DNA from: an uncultured Methylomonas sp. | Lineage (GTDB): Bacteria > Pseudomonadota > Gammaproteobacteria > Methylococcales > Methylomonadaceae | Direction of reading: 5' to 3' | Length of the DNA stretch: 50,676 nt | Assembly: GCA_936941155.1 (NCBI GenBank) | Contig: CAKZJE010000080.1 | Span: 1 to 50,676, forward strand | Shown: piece after piece, positions 44,223 to 50,676 of the stretch | Layout: each line of letters begins with the position of its first letter | How positions within the stretch are numbered: the stretch's first letter is position 1 | The notes under the pieces: model-generated | Database searches by the model: none | Told to the model about the DNA's origin: nothing | Seen by the model: the letters and a program-made list of their open reading frames with translations, nothing else | Program-made: the position numbers and the translations under genes

Positions 44223-44895
44223 TTTTATTGAGCAACTCAACTAATTCATGCACATTGGTGCTTGGGTTATTGGTGGCAGGATTTATACCTTGATCCTTCC
44301 ATGATTTCAGCAATTTTTTTGAATTCTCAATTGCTGTTGCTTGTAATTTTGGGTCTAACAAAGGCATAAATAATTCACTTTTTGCATAGCCTTTTTCAGA
44401 TTCTAACTTTTCATTAAGTTCTTCTCTGTTAATCGCTGTGTCGTAATATTGATAATGTAATAATACCCATATTTCAAAACAAGGATTAGCATAGGCAACT
44501 TTAACTTCAGGTTTGTTATTTTTCGCATTTTTCAAAGCTGAATTAAATTGCTCCTCGGAGAAACCACCCGTTCCGCCACTTTTTTTAAGCATCACTTCAT
44601 CACGGTCTATTACCACCCAACGCTCATCAAATGCTTCATAATTCTTGTGTTCTAACACACTCTTTACTACATTTTCAGGGTCAGTACCTAGACGTTTAGC
44701 AAATATTAGCGAATTGTTAGCAATCGCATGATTTTTTTTCAAATCATTAAAAATAGCTTCAAAATATAACTTTGATGATTTTTCATCTTCACAAGCAATA
44801 ATGAGCATCTTGCGTTCATCGCGCGTATTTTGCTTCCTTTGCAATGACTTCTTTTCTTTTTCAATCCGACGATTTTGACCTCTTAACCCCGTCAT
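44215..44895 (-). CDS. RloB-family protein (AbiL-like defence, TOPRIM-like)
   Basis: 226 residues. LIIACEDEKSSKLYFEAIF (Glu36) and WVVIDRDEV (DxD) are the RloB/TOPRIM-like metal-site strands; the C-terminal half has ANPCFEIWVLLHYQYY, an RloB hallmark. Its ATG overlaps the upstream ATPase stop (TAATG), a coupled pair. It is the likely nuclease effector of the module. Its stop overlaps holB by eight bases. Confidence 0.87.
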   Translation of the reverse strand: MTGLRGQNRRIEKEKKSLQRKQNTRDERKMLIIACEDEKSSKLYFEAIFNDLKKNHAIANNSLIFAKRLGTDPENVVKSVLEHKNYEAFDERWVVIDRDEVMLKKSGGTGGFSEEQFNSALKNAKNNKPEVKVAYANPCFEIWVLLHYQYYDTAINREELNEKLESEKGYAKSELFMPLLDPKLQATAIENSKKLLKSWKDQGINPATNNPSTNVHELVELLNKND

Positions 44896-46067
44896 TAGAA
44901 TGCACCAATATTTGGCACGCCACCGAAACGCCCTTGTAAATAACGTTTTTCGAGATTGTCGTTTTCTCTAACATCAATGCCTGAATTGTTTTTTCTAAAT
45001 TCGAGTAATGAATAAAGATGAGTACTGCCATATTGGTCTTTTTCTGTGAACCAAATTTGGTCGCGATCGAATAATTTTTCAGCTAATAAATGCGTGTCGT
45101 GAGTGGTAAAAATAAGTTGGGCATTCTTTTTATTCTCTTCTTTATTATTAAAAAGGCTAATCAAATACTCCGTTAGCATGGGATGTAAACTTGCTTCCAG
45201 TTCATCAAGGATCAAAACATTCCCAAATTCTAATGTGCCTAAAACAGGAGCTGATAACTCGAAAAACTTTTGTGTACCTTCTGACTCATGTCCTTCTAAG
45301 TAAAAAATAACATCGTCTACAAGGTTGTTATCTGCATTAAATGCTTTATGTACTGTATATAACTTATCTTCATGAAAGCCCATATGTTCAATACCCAAAT
45401 CAGCTATTTTAATGAAACTTAATATCTTTTCTTTAACCGCATCATTTTTCATCTGACTTAATGAATAATCGAACTTGTGGAGACTATCAATTAGAATAAA
45501 TTGCCTAAACCACTGCAAAACTTTTTGTGAAATATCACCGCCATTTTGGTCACACCGCCATAGAAATAAATGATTATCCGGTACTTTTACGCCACTGCCT
45601 TCTTTAAACTTTACTTTATTAACATAGTGCAAGTTTTCTTCTTTATCACGTTCAAACAAGCGAGATTCTTTACCTTTTTCATCACTGTACAACTATTCTG
45701 CATAAACAGTAGTCTCATCTGCTTCAAAACCGTAACGGTATTTTACATCCTCTATAAAAAAAACCATTTCAAACCAACTTGAAGCATTCACAGTTTCTGT
45801 ACTGAGTGCAAAAGGTTGATATAGCAACTTATCTGTGGACTGCGTTACTTTTGTCAAATTCAAAACAAACACTTTCATAAAATTCATTGCCGTTAATACA
45901 TTGCTTTTCCCGCTGGCATTTGCCCCATAAATTACTGCGCTATTCAGCAAATGATAATTGCGCACTTGAAAGCTATGTTCAGTCGCTTTATTTGAAGCGG
46001 TATTCATACTGAAAGTGACAGTATCTTTGATAGAACGAAAGTTATTGACGCTAAATTGCAGTAACAT
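44895..46067 (-). pseudogene. RloA-like AAA ATPase interrupted by an in-frame amber codon
   Basis: A single frame of 391 codons with one internal TAG at 45695-45693 (codon 125). The N-terminal part has FSVNNFRSIKD and Walker A GANASGKS (48-55); the C-terminal part has LILDELEASLHP (Walker B/signature) and LIFTTHDTHLL. The interruption falls in AE*LYSDEKG, where relatives commonly have Trp, so TGG to TAG is likely. Without suppression, only a 124-residue piece is made. A TTG after the stop could restart translation, but would lose the P-loop. AbiL-type ATPases sense phage and unleash RloB. Confidence 0.85.
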
Positions 46068-46124
46068 GATGTGATAAATTAAAAGGATAAAGTCTAATTT
46101 TGTAAGTTTGTTACAAAAAACAGC

Positions 46125-46760
46125 TTAAAGCAAGTCACTTGTTAATTTTTCAAGCAGCTTTTGAATGTCACTTTGCACATTTTCCAACGACTGCGTTGCA
46201 TCAACAATTTTAATCCGCTCAGAATACTGCCGCGCCCGTTGCAAATAAGCTTCTCTGACGTTATTAAAAAAATCGAGCTTTTCACTTTCAAAACGATCTA
46301 ATGCGCCGCGTTTTTTCGCCCGCTGCATTCCCAATTCTATCGGCGCATCAAATAACAAAGTTAAATCAGGACGCAATTCATCTTGCACAAATTGTTCTAA
46401 CCATGCAATCAGATTGGTATCTATCCCACGTCCACCGCCTTGATAAGAGTATGTGGCATCGGTAAAACGGTCACACAACACCCAATCACCGCGTTCTAAA
46501 GCCGGTTCAATCACATTTTTAAGATGCTGCGCTCTTGCCGCAAACATCAATAACAATTCGGTTTTTTCAGAAATTAACTCAGTTTGATTTTCCAACAACA
46601 AACCGCGCAATTTTTCAGCTAACACCGTGCCGCCTGGTTCGCGTGTTACCTCCACTGCAATTCCTTTTTCCTCCAAAAATTTCTTAATAAACAGTAAGTT
46701 AGTGGTTTTTCCCACGCCTTCGCCGCCTTCCAGCGTGATAAACAGACCTTTTTTTCTCAT
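46125..46760 (-). CDS. tmk: Thymidylate kinase
   Basis: 211 residues. P-loop LEGGEGVGKTT (10-20), TREPGGT, the DRF/DRY motif VLCDRFTDATYSYQG and the LID segment RAKKRGALDRFE. It converts dTMP to dTDP. Its start overlaps the mltG stop (ATGA). Confidence 0.97.
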   Translation of the reverse strand: MRKKGLFITLEGGEGVGKTTNLLFIKKFLEEKGIAVEVTREPGGTVLAEKLRGLLLENQTELISEKTELLLMFAARAQHLKNVIEPALERGDWVLCDRFTDATYSYQGGGRGIDTNLIAWLEQFVQDELRPDLTLLFDAPIELGMQRAKKRGALDRFESEKLDFFNNVREAYLQRARQYSERIKIVDATQSLENVQSDIQKLLEKLTSDLL

Positions 46761-47755
46761 TTACTATTCCGTAGATACTGTTGAACCGCGTCATTATGCG
46801 CTTTTAACGTTGCAGAAAAAACGTGCGTGCCATCATGCCCATGCGCGACAAAATAGAGTTTATCGGTTTTAGTCGGATGCAACGCCGCTTGAATCGCTTC
46901 TTTGGCGGGCATCGCAATCGGCGTGGGTGGTAAGCCTTTGATAGTATAAGTATTATACGGCGTTGGCGTATGTAAAGCTTGGCGGGTAATATTGCCGCGA
47001 TAACTATCACCCATGCCATAAATCACGGTTGGGTCAGTTTGCAGCATCATGCCAATTTTTAATCGCTGGGTAAAAACCCCTGCAATTAACGGACGTTCTT
47101 GCGGCGCGGCAGTTTCTTTTTCTACAATCGAAGCTAAAATCAACGCTTGATATTTATCCTGCACGGCTAAATCCTGCGCTTTATGCTGCCATTCTTCGTC
47201 TAAAACCCGCTGCATTTTTTGGTAGGATTTTTTTAAGATTGAAAAATCACTGGCATTTCTAGCAAAATAATAAGTGTCAGGAAAAAATAAACCTTCGGGA
47301 TGATTTTTATCGGCTTTTAATTTTTCCATAATTTCCGCATCATTCATGCTATCTAAAGTATGTTTTAAATCAGGATGTTGCGAAATTTTTTGTTTGATTT
47401 GTTTAAACGTCCAACCTTCAGGAAAAGTGATTGAATATTGGCGAGTTTTGCCTTGAATAAATAACGCTAAAATTTGCGGCGCAGTTAAGTTTGCTTTTAA
47501 CTCATACTCGCCCACTTTCAATTTTTTATCCGCATCTTGTTGATACGCCAAGACTTTAAACCAAGTGGCATCAACTTGAATTTGCTGATTTTGCAATTTT
47601 GAAATGATTTTGCTGATGGAATCGCCTTTATCAATTTTGATAAAAGTTTTATGAGTGACAATCGGCTCTGTGATTGCCGTTTGATAACTACGCCAACTCC
47701 AACCGATTGCGATGGCAATCACCAATAAAATACCGCCGACTATTTTAGTTATCAT
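46757..47755 (-). CDS. mltG: Endolytic murein transglycosylase MltG
   Basis: 332 residues. A single N-terminal membrane helix (5-22), LysM-like subdomain, and YceG catalytic region with Glu in LASIVEKETA and IAGVFTQRLKIGMMLQTDPTVIYG. It cuts nascent peptidoglycan strands. It overlaps pabC by 11 bp and tmk by four. Confidence 0.96.
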   Translation of the reverse strand: MITKIVGGILLVIAIAIGWSWRSYQTAITEPIVTHKTFIKIDKGDSISKIISKLQNQQIQVDATWFKVLAYQQDADKKLKVGEYELKANLTAPQILALFIQGKTRQYSITFPEGWTFKQIKQKISQHPDLKHTLDSMNDAEIMEKLKADKNHPEGLFFPDTYYFARNASDFSILKKSYQKMQRVLDEEWQHKAQDLAVQDKYQALILASIVEKETAAPQERPLIAGVFTQRLKIGMMLQTDPTVIYGMGDSYRGNITRQALHTPTPYNTYTIKGLPPTPIAMPAKEAIQAALHPTKTDKLYFVAHGHDGTHVFSATLKAHNDAVQQYLRNSK

Positions 47756-48596
47756 GTTGATAAACCTGCTGTTTATACTGTGCTAGTTTTGATTGTAAAG
47801 TTTTGGTTATTTCACCAACGTGTGCATTGAAACCTGCCAGGTTTTTAAAACCTGGCAGGTCTTTGACAGGCCAAATCCCAATAATAGAATTAGTGAGAAA
47901 AATTTCATCGGCTGCGCATAATTGCTCAAGGCTGAAACAACCTTGCTCTATTTGAATGCCTTCCGCGCTTGCTGTTTGCAACACAAAATCACGCATAATT
48001 CCGGCAATGCCAGTTTGGGTTAATAATGGTGTGTAAAGTGTGTTGTTTTTGACAAAAAATAGATTGCTCATCGTGCCTTCAATGACACAACCATTCAAAT
48101 CAAGCAGGATACCCTCTTGAATTTCAGGATTATTCCATTCTGCACGCGCTAACACTTGTTCTAAACGATTTAGGGTTTTAAGCCCTGCGAAAGTGGGATT
48201 TAAGCCTAATCGCTGCTGACAAATTCTAGCAACAATGCCATGTTGTTGAAAATCAGGAGAATATTCAGGAAAAGGATGCAGAGAAACAATGCGCGTGGGT
48301 TGAATGACATCAGGAAATCGATAACCGCGACCGCCGCTGCCGCGCGTGATGATAATTTTGAGTACGCCGCGTTTGATATTTTGGCTTAGTGCAGTTGCTT
48401 CGTGAATGAGCAGTTGTTTGTCGGGAAAAGGAATCAGAAGTTTTTCACAGCCTAACGCTAAACGCTGTAAATGTTGTTCAAAAAAAATGAGATGGCTGTT
48501 TAAAACTTCAATAGTTTCAAATAAACCGTCGCCGTATTGAAAGCCGCGATCGGAAATCGCAAGTTGAGATTGGTTTTCGCCGTTGATTAGAATCAT
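47745..48596 (-). CDS. pabC: Aminodeoxychorismate lyase
   Basis: 283 residues of the PLP fold-type IV family. RGFQYGDGLFET, Arg in ITRGSGGRGY, the PLP Lys in GLKTLNRLEQV and the IEGTMSNLFFV segment are intact. It makes p-aminobenzoate for folate (and pterin) synthesis. Near the C-terminus (VKDLPGFKNLAGFNAHVGE) the coding sequence contains a palindromic repeat in frame, adding an atypical stretch after the expected WPV..L. Confidence 0.94.
   Translation of the reverse strand: MILINGENQSQLAISDRGFQYGDGLFETIEVLNSHLIFFEQHLQRLALGCEKLLIPFPDKQLLIHEATALSQNIKRGVLKIIITRGSGGRGYRFPDVIQPTRIVSLHPFPEYSPDFQQHGIVARICQQRLGLNPTFAGLKTLNRLEQVLARAEWNNPEIQEGILLDLNGCVIEGTMSNLFFVKNNTLYTPLLTQTGIAGIMRDFVLQTASAEGIQIEQGCFSLEQLCAADEIFLTNSIIGIWPVKDLPGFKNLAGFNAHVGEITKTLQSKLAQYKQQVYQHDN
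47832..47860. repeat. AACCTGNCAGGTT palindrome inserted in frame within pabC
   Basis: Perfect 14-bp arms ACCTGCCAGGTTTT / AAAACCTGGCAGGT with a single-base loop, encoding about PGFKNLAGF. It belongs to the family of the intergenic palindromes at 19019 and 7898. Confidence 0.8.
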
Positions 48597-48605
48597 TTTG
48601 AATAA

Positions 48606-48950
48606 TCACAATCCTAACTGAAAACTTAACGCATCAATAATTTCACTTTTGACATCATCATTTTTTATTTCAGCCAGTTTTTTAATCAAGTGTTTTTTAT
48701 CAATGGTGCGAATTTGATAGCAAAGTAGCAACGAATCGTTATCAAGTCCTATTTGTTTTTTGGTTAACAAAACTTCATTGGGATAGATGGTTCTGCCTGA
48801 CTTATGTGATGTTATCGGCAGGATGTTTATCACAGGTAAAATGTTGTTGATTTCATCATCACTGATGACTAAAACAGGTCTTGTTTTACCTTGTTCAGAG
48901 CCTATCGTTGGATCAAGATTGACCAGATAAATACTCCAGCGATAATTCAT
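48606..48950 (-). CDS. MazF/PemK-type toxin
   Basis: 114 residues from ATG 48950, which overlaps the antitoxin stop (ATGA) and has AGAGG upstream. RWSIYLVNLDPTIGSEQGKTRPVLVISDD and INILPITSHKSGR are MazF active-site strands. Probable mRNA interferase. It ends 10 bp before pabC. Confidence 0.92.
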   Translation of the reverse strand: MNYRWSIYLVNLDPTIGSEQGKTRPVLVISDDEINNILPVINILPITSHKSGRTIYPNEVLLTKKQIGLDNDSLLLCYQIRTIDKKHLIKKLAEIKNDDVKSEIIDALSFQLGL

Positions 48951-49189
48951 TGCCATTCCTCTGTATCAATATCGCTAAAATGGTCGTTCATTGCTTGTAA
49001 GTCCTGCAAAAAAAGCGCGTCTGATTGGCTGTTTTTTAATTGCGCTATTTTGTCAGCTTTTGTATTTTTGGGTAGTGTTTTAAATAATAAAATAACCTCC
49101 ATCATTTGATTTTCATCAATAGTGTCAGGCACTTCAATGATGATTTGATGGTTTTGAGGGACACGCTTGAGCTGTCTTAAGGCAATCAT
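48947..49189 (-). CDS. Antitoxin of the MazF-type pair
   Basis: 80 residues. Short N-terminal strands (LRQLKRVPQNHQIIIEVP) and a helical, acidic C-terminus (LQAMNDHFSDIDTEEWQ) suited to toxin binding. Its position directly before the toxin gene supports the role. The ATG overlaps the stop of a 23-codon ORF. Confidence 0.75.
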   Translation of the reverse strand: MIALRQLKRVPQNHQIIIEVPDTIDENQMMEVILLFKTLPKNTKADKIAQLKNSQSDALFLQDLQAMNDHFSDIDTEEWQ

Positions 49190-49257
49190 TTTTGCTCCTT
49201 CATTAATTCAATAATGTTTTCTAAGCGTTCAATGTCTTTGTATTTTTGTGCCAACAT
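49186..49257 (-). CDS. 23-aa ORF coupled to the antitoxin start
   Basis: ATG 49257, TGA overlapping the antitoxin ATG (ATGA). It encodes a charged helix (MLAQKYKDIERLENIIELM...). The frame is also open upstream to a TAG near 49280. It may be a leader peptide or the tail of a lost gene. Confidence 0.35.
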   Translation of the reverse strand: MLAQKYKDIERLENIIELMKEQK

Positions 49258-49288
49258 TTCTTTATCTTTTGAATAATAAGACTAAAAA

Positions 49289-49624
49289 TTAAACAAGAGC
49301 GGCTTTATTAAGCACTTCGCTTGCCCATTCATTGAGAGTTTTGCCACTGTGTACAGCTGCAGCCATTATTGCTGAGTGAGTTTCTGTTGACAGTTTTAAC
49401 AGTAAATGACCTGAGCAAGGTTGATTCGGCTCGTGTCCGAGTTTTTTGCAGGTAGCTAAATAATCATCCACTGCCTCTTCAAGACCTGAGATTAATTCGT
49501 TCACGGTTTCGCCTTGAAAAGTAATAATGTCATCAATGCCAGCCACTCGACCAAAGAAAGTTTTATCTTCAGAGTCAAATTCGACACGCGCCATGTAGTT
49601 TTTATATTTTAAAAGATTATTCAT
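49289..49624 (-). CDS. HicB-family antitoxin, orphan
   Basis: 111 residues. NYMARVEFDSEDKTFFGRVAGIDDIITFQGETVNELISGLEEAVDDYLATC is the HicB fold (residues 9-60), followed by a ribbon-helix-helix-like tail (LKLSTETHSAIMAAAVHSGKTLNEW). No hicA-like gene is beside it, unlike the pair at 24.8 kb. Confidence 0.85.
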   Translation of the reverse strand: MNNLLKYKNYMARVEFDSEDKTFFGRVAGIDDIITFQGETVNELISGLEEAVDDYLATCKKLGHEPNQPCSGHLLLKLSTETHSAIMAAAVHSGKTLNEWASEVLNKAALV

Positions 49625-49782
49625 GTTACAAGGTGTGTTGAAGTGACATTGAAACAGGTGATTGTAAATTTATTGCGCTAAAAAGATTCTAACATTATGA
49701 TTGAGCTGTAAATTTTCAATTTACCTTTGTAATGGCGCGTTGCCTTGCAAAGTTTTACGTTTAAATTTAACCGGAGATTTTT

Positions 49783-49893
49783 ATGAAGACAAAACATAAA
49801 CAGTGGGGAAAGATTTTAGCAGTATTTGTGGCATTTGGGGTTTCTTTATTTGCTACATCAGCAATTCTCATTATGGCAGAAATTACAAACTAA
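49783..49893 (+). CDS. 36-aa single-span membrane peptide
   Basis: ATG 49783 has CGGAG seven bases upstream. Basic N-terminus (KTKHKQWGK), then a hydrophobic helix (ILAVFVAFGVSLFATSAILI) and a short polar tail (MAEITN). The orientation would follow the positive-inside rule with the N-terminus in the cytoplasm. No family recognised. Confidence 0.6.
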   Translation: MKTKHKQWGKILAVFVAFGVSLFATSAILIMAEITN

Positions 49894-50099
49894 ACAGATT
49901 CAGATATAGGAATTTCAAGCCCTTGAAGCATAAACTCAAGCATCTTCTGCTGACTCTCAAAACAAATATAACGAGTCAAAGCTCGAACATCATCAAAAAA
50001 TACGCATCGACTAGGCAATTCAGCCCTCAGCAAGTAGCCCGTATGGAATATGGGAAAACCGAGACGATGCCGCCACGACAGGCAGTCCTCAAAGGACTG
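49890..50099 (-). pseudogene. C-terminal remnant of a foreign ORF, possibly transposase
   Basis: Minus-strand frame open from 50099 (after a TAG at 50102-50100) to TAG at 49892-49890, 69 codons without a start. It reads HTGYLLRAELPSRCVFFDD and ALTRYICFESQQKMLEFMLQ, protein-like, with G/C-ending codons (GAG, CAG, AAG, CTG) unlike neighbouring genes. It overlaps the plus-strand frame 49803-50114, which looks less coding. The identity as a transposase end is a guess. Confidence 0.4.
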
Positions 50100-50184
50100 C
50101 TAGTCGTAAGTTAAAAAAAACTCTTTTATTCCTTACCCACACTCAAAAGTCTTTTTAAAAATCTCAGTGTTAAGTTTTGACAGT

Positions 50185-50220
50185 AAATTTTTCAAGACGA
50201 CCAGTCGTCTTGAAAAATTT
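50185..50220. repeat. GACGAC-N2-GTCGTC palindrome, copy 4
   Basis: The best copy: 17-bp perfect arms AAATTTTTCAAGACGAC / GTCGTCTTGAAAAATTT around CA. Confidence 0.8.
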
Positions 50221-50369
50221 CGGCACAATTGGAAAAGGCATAAAACAAACGAGATGCTTCCTTACCTCAACAGCATCCTATAAACTAACCCGATAGAATT
50301 GCCGAACAAAAAGAGCACGTCTTCCATGATGGATGCGCTTTTTTAGTACAGCGGCATTCTATCAATTTA

Positions 50370-50442
50370 GTTCACCTTATCGCGTTGCGATACGAGATGC
50401 AGCGCGTCAAAATGGCATTCTCACCAACATGTGGGAACGAGA
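50370..50442. repeat. Three-hairpin REP-like element, degenerate copy 3
   Basis: TATCGCGTTGCGATACGAGA, GCAGCGCGTC, GGCATTCTCACC and TGTGGGAACGAG recur in the order seen at 2402-2500 but with more mismatches. A terminator-like hairpin with a T-run lies at 50309-50345; the rest of 50100-50464 has no visible gene. Confidence 0.6.
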
Positions 50443-50464
50443 AACAAACGACTGAATAACACCC

Positions 50465-50653
50465 ATGTTTGATTCATTATTAAAAGATTTACTGCAAGGA
50501 AAATTCATCTGCGAAATCAGCGACGCGCCCGCGTTTCGCTATCTGCAAGAATTCGACAACGTGCAACAAGTGGAAGAATTTTTAAACCGCTTAGGCTACA
50601 GAGACAGTGAAAGTATTCAAAACCAGCGGTATCTTAGAGAAAAAAAACACTGA
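50465..50653 (+). CDS. Small hypothetical protein near the window edge
   Basis: 62 residues (MFDSLLKDLLQGKFICEISD, AFRYLQEFDNVQQVEEFLNRLGYR). No clear ribosome site precedes ATG 50465. The N-terminal 48 residues look like a real, conserved domain, while the tail (DSESIQNQRYLREKKH) is low-complexity, so the gene could be truncated or frameshifted. I do not recognise the family. Confidence 0.45.
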   Translation: MFDSLLKDLLQGKFICEISDAPAFRYLQEFDNVQQVEEFLNRLGYRDSESIQNQRYLREKKH

Positions 50654-50676
50654 AAAATTAGAAAAATGCTGAAAAA

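Noticed and set aside
44895-45692. Separate 265-residue gene starting at TTG 45692
   Set aside because: It is in the same frame as the upstream part and lacks the P-loop; an amber mutation explains it better.
49803-50114. 103-codon plus-strand frame
   Set aside because: Composition is low-quality; it overlaps both the small membrane ORF and the more protein-like minus-strand remnant.

Overview
This window is from a low-GC gammaproteobacterium that handles one-carbon compounds through tetrahydromethanopterin (H4MPT). It carries two methylene-H4MPT dehydrogenase genes, subunits A and B of the formyltransferase/hydrolase complex (fhcA, fhcB) and a pterin carbinolamine dehydratase. With phosphoribulokinase, a CbbR-type regulator, an NAD-type isocitrate dehydrogenase and a gammaproteobacterial housekeeping order (mltG-tmk-holB-pilZ-tatD; tig-clpP-clpX; parC), this points to a Methylococcales-like type I methanotroph or methylotroph. 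Genus cannot be decided from the sequence alone.

Layout. 1-4.6 kb: a minus-strand conflict operon of a small trypsin-co-occurring (Trypco-like) protein, a trypsin fused to a SIR2-like domain, and a membrane-anchored STAND NTPase with HEAT repeats that runs off the left edge; a palindromic repeat has been inserted at the junction of the last two genes. 4.7-7.8 kb: isocitrate dehydrogenase, divergent from two tandem, diverged mtdB paralogues. 8.1-13.5 kb: Sel1, J-domain-like and TPR proteins, then a TIM44-like/TPM membrane pair. 13.8-18.2 kb: clpX, clpP, tig, tRNA-Leu(UAG) and a radical SAM gene. 18.3-27.1 kb: slyX, a DCoH-type dehydratase, fhcB and fhcA; fhcB and fhcA are separated by a 5 kb accessory block (Rpn nuclease, HEPN-like protein, a three-lipoprotein CsgG/DUF4810/GNA1162 operon, a PemK/MazF-type module and HicAB). 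27.1-33.9 kb: TonB receptor, RTX protein, phosphoribulokinase and divergent cbbR. 34.3-38.4 kb: DUF4166, DUF2269 and epimerase-DoxX genes with a GbsR/MarR regulator, then an orphan JetD-like TOPRIM protein. 39.1-48.6 kb: parC, then the conserved tatD-pilZ-holB-tmk-mltG-pabC run, into which an RloA/RloB (AbiL-like) defence pair has been inserted between holB and tmk; its ATPase has an in-frame amber codon. 48.6-50.7 kb: a second MazF-type module, an orphan HicB-like antitoxin, a 36-residue membrane peptide, a probable transposase remnant and a partial hypothetical gene.

The intergenic DNA is unusually rich in palindromes. There are four copies of a 36-bp palindrome with a GACGAC-N2-GTCGTC core, three copies of a three-hairpin REP-like element, AACCTGNCAGGTT-type palindromes (one inside pabC in frame), a MITE-like element with 29-bp inverted ends, and paired repeats flanking a TPR gene. 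The most striking observations are the Trypco/trypsin-SIR2/STAND operon with a repeat-derived coupling ORF, the RloAB insertion with its amber mutation, the probable cofactor divergence between the two MtdB paralogues, and a shared operator linking the GbsR-type regulator to the epimerase operon.
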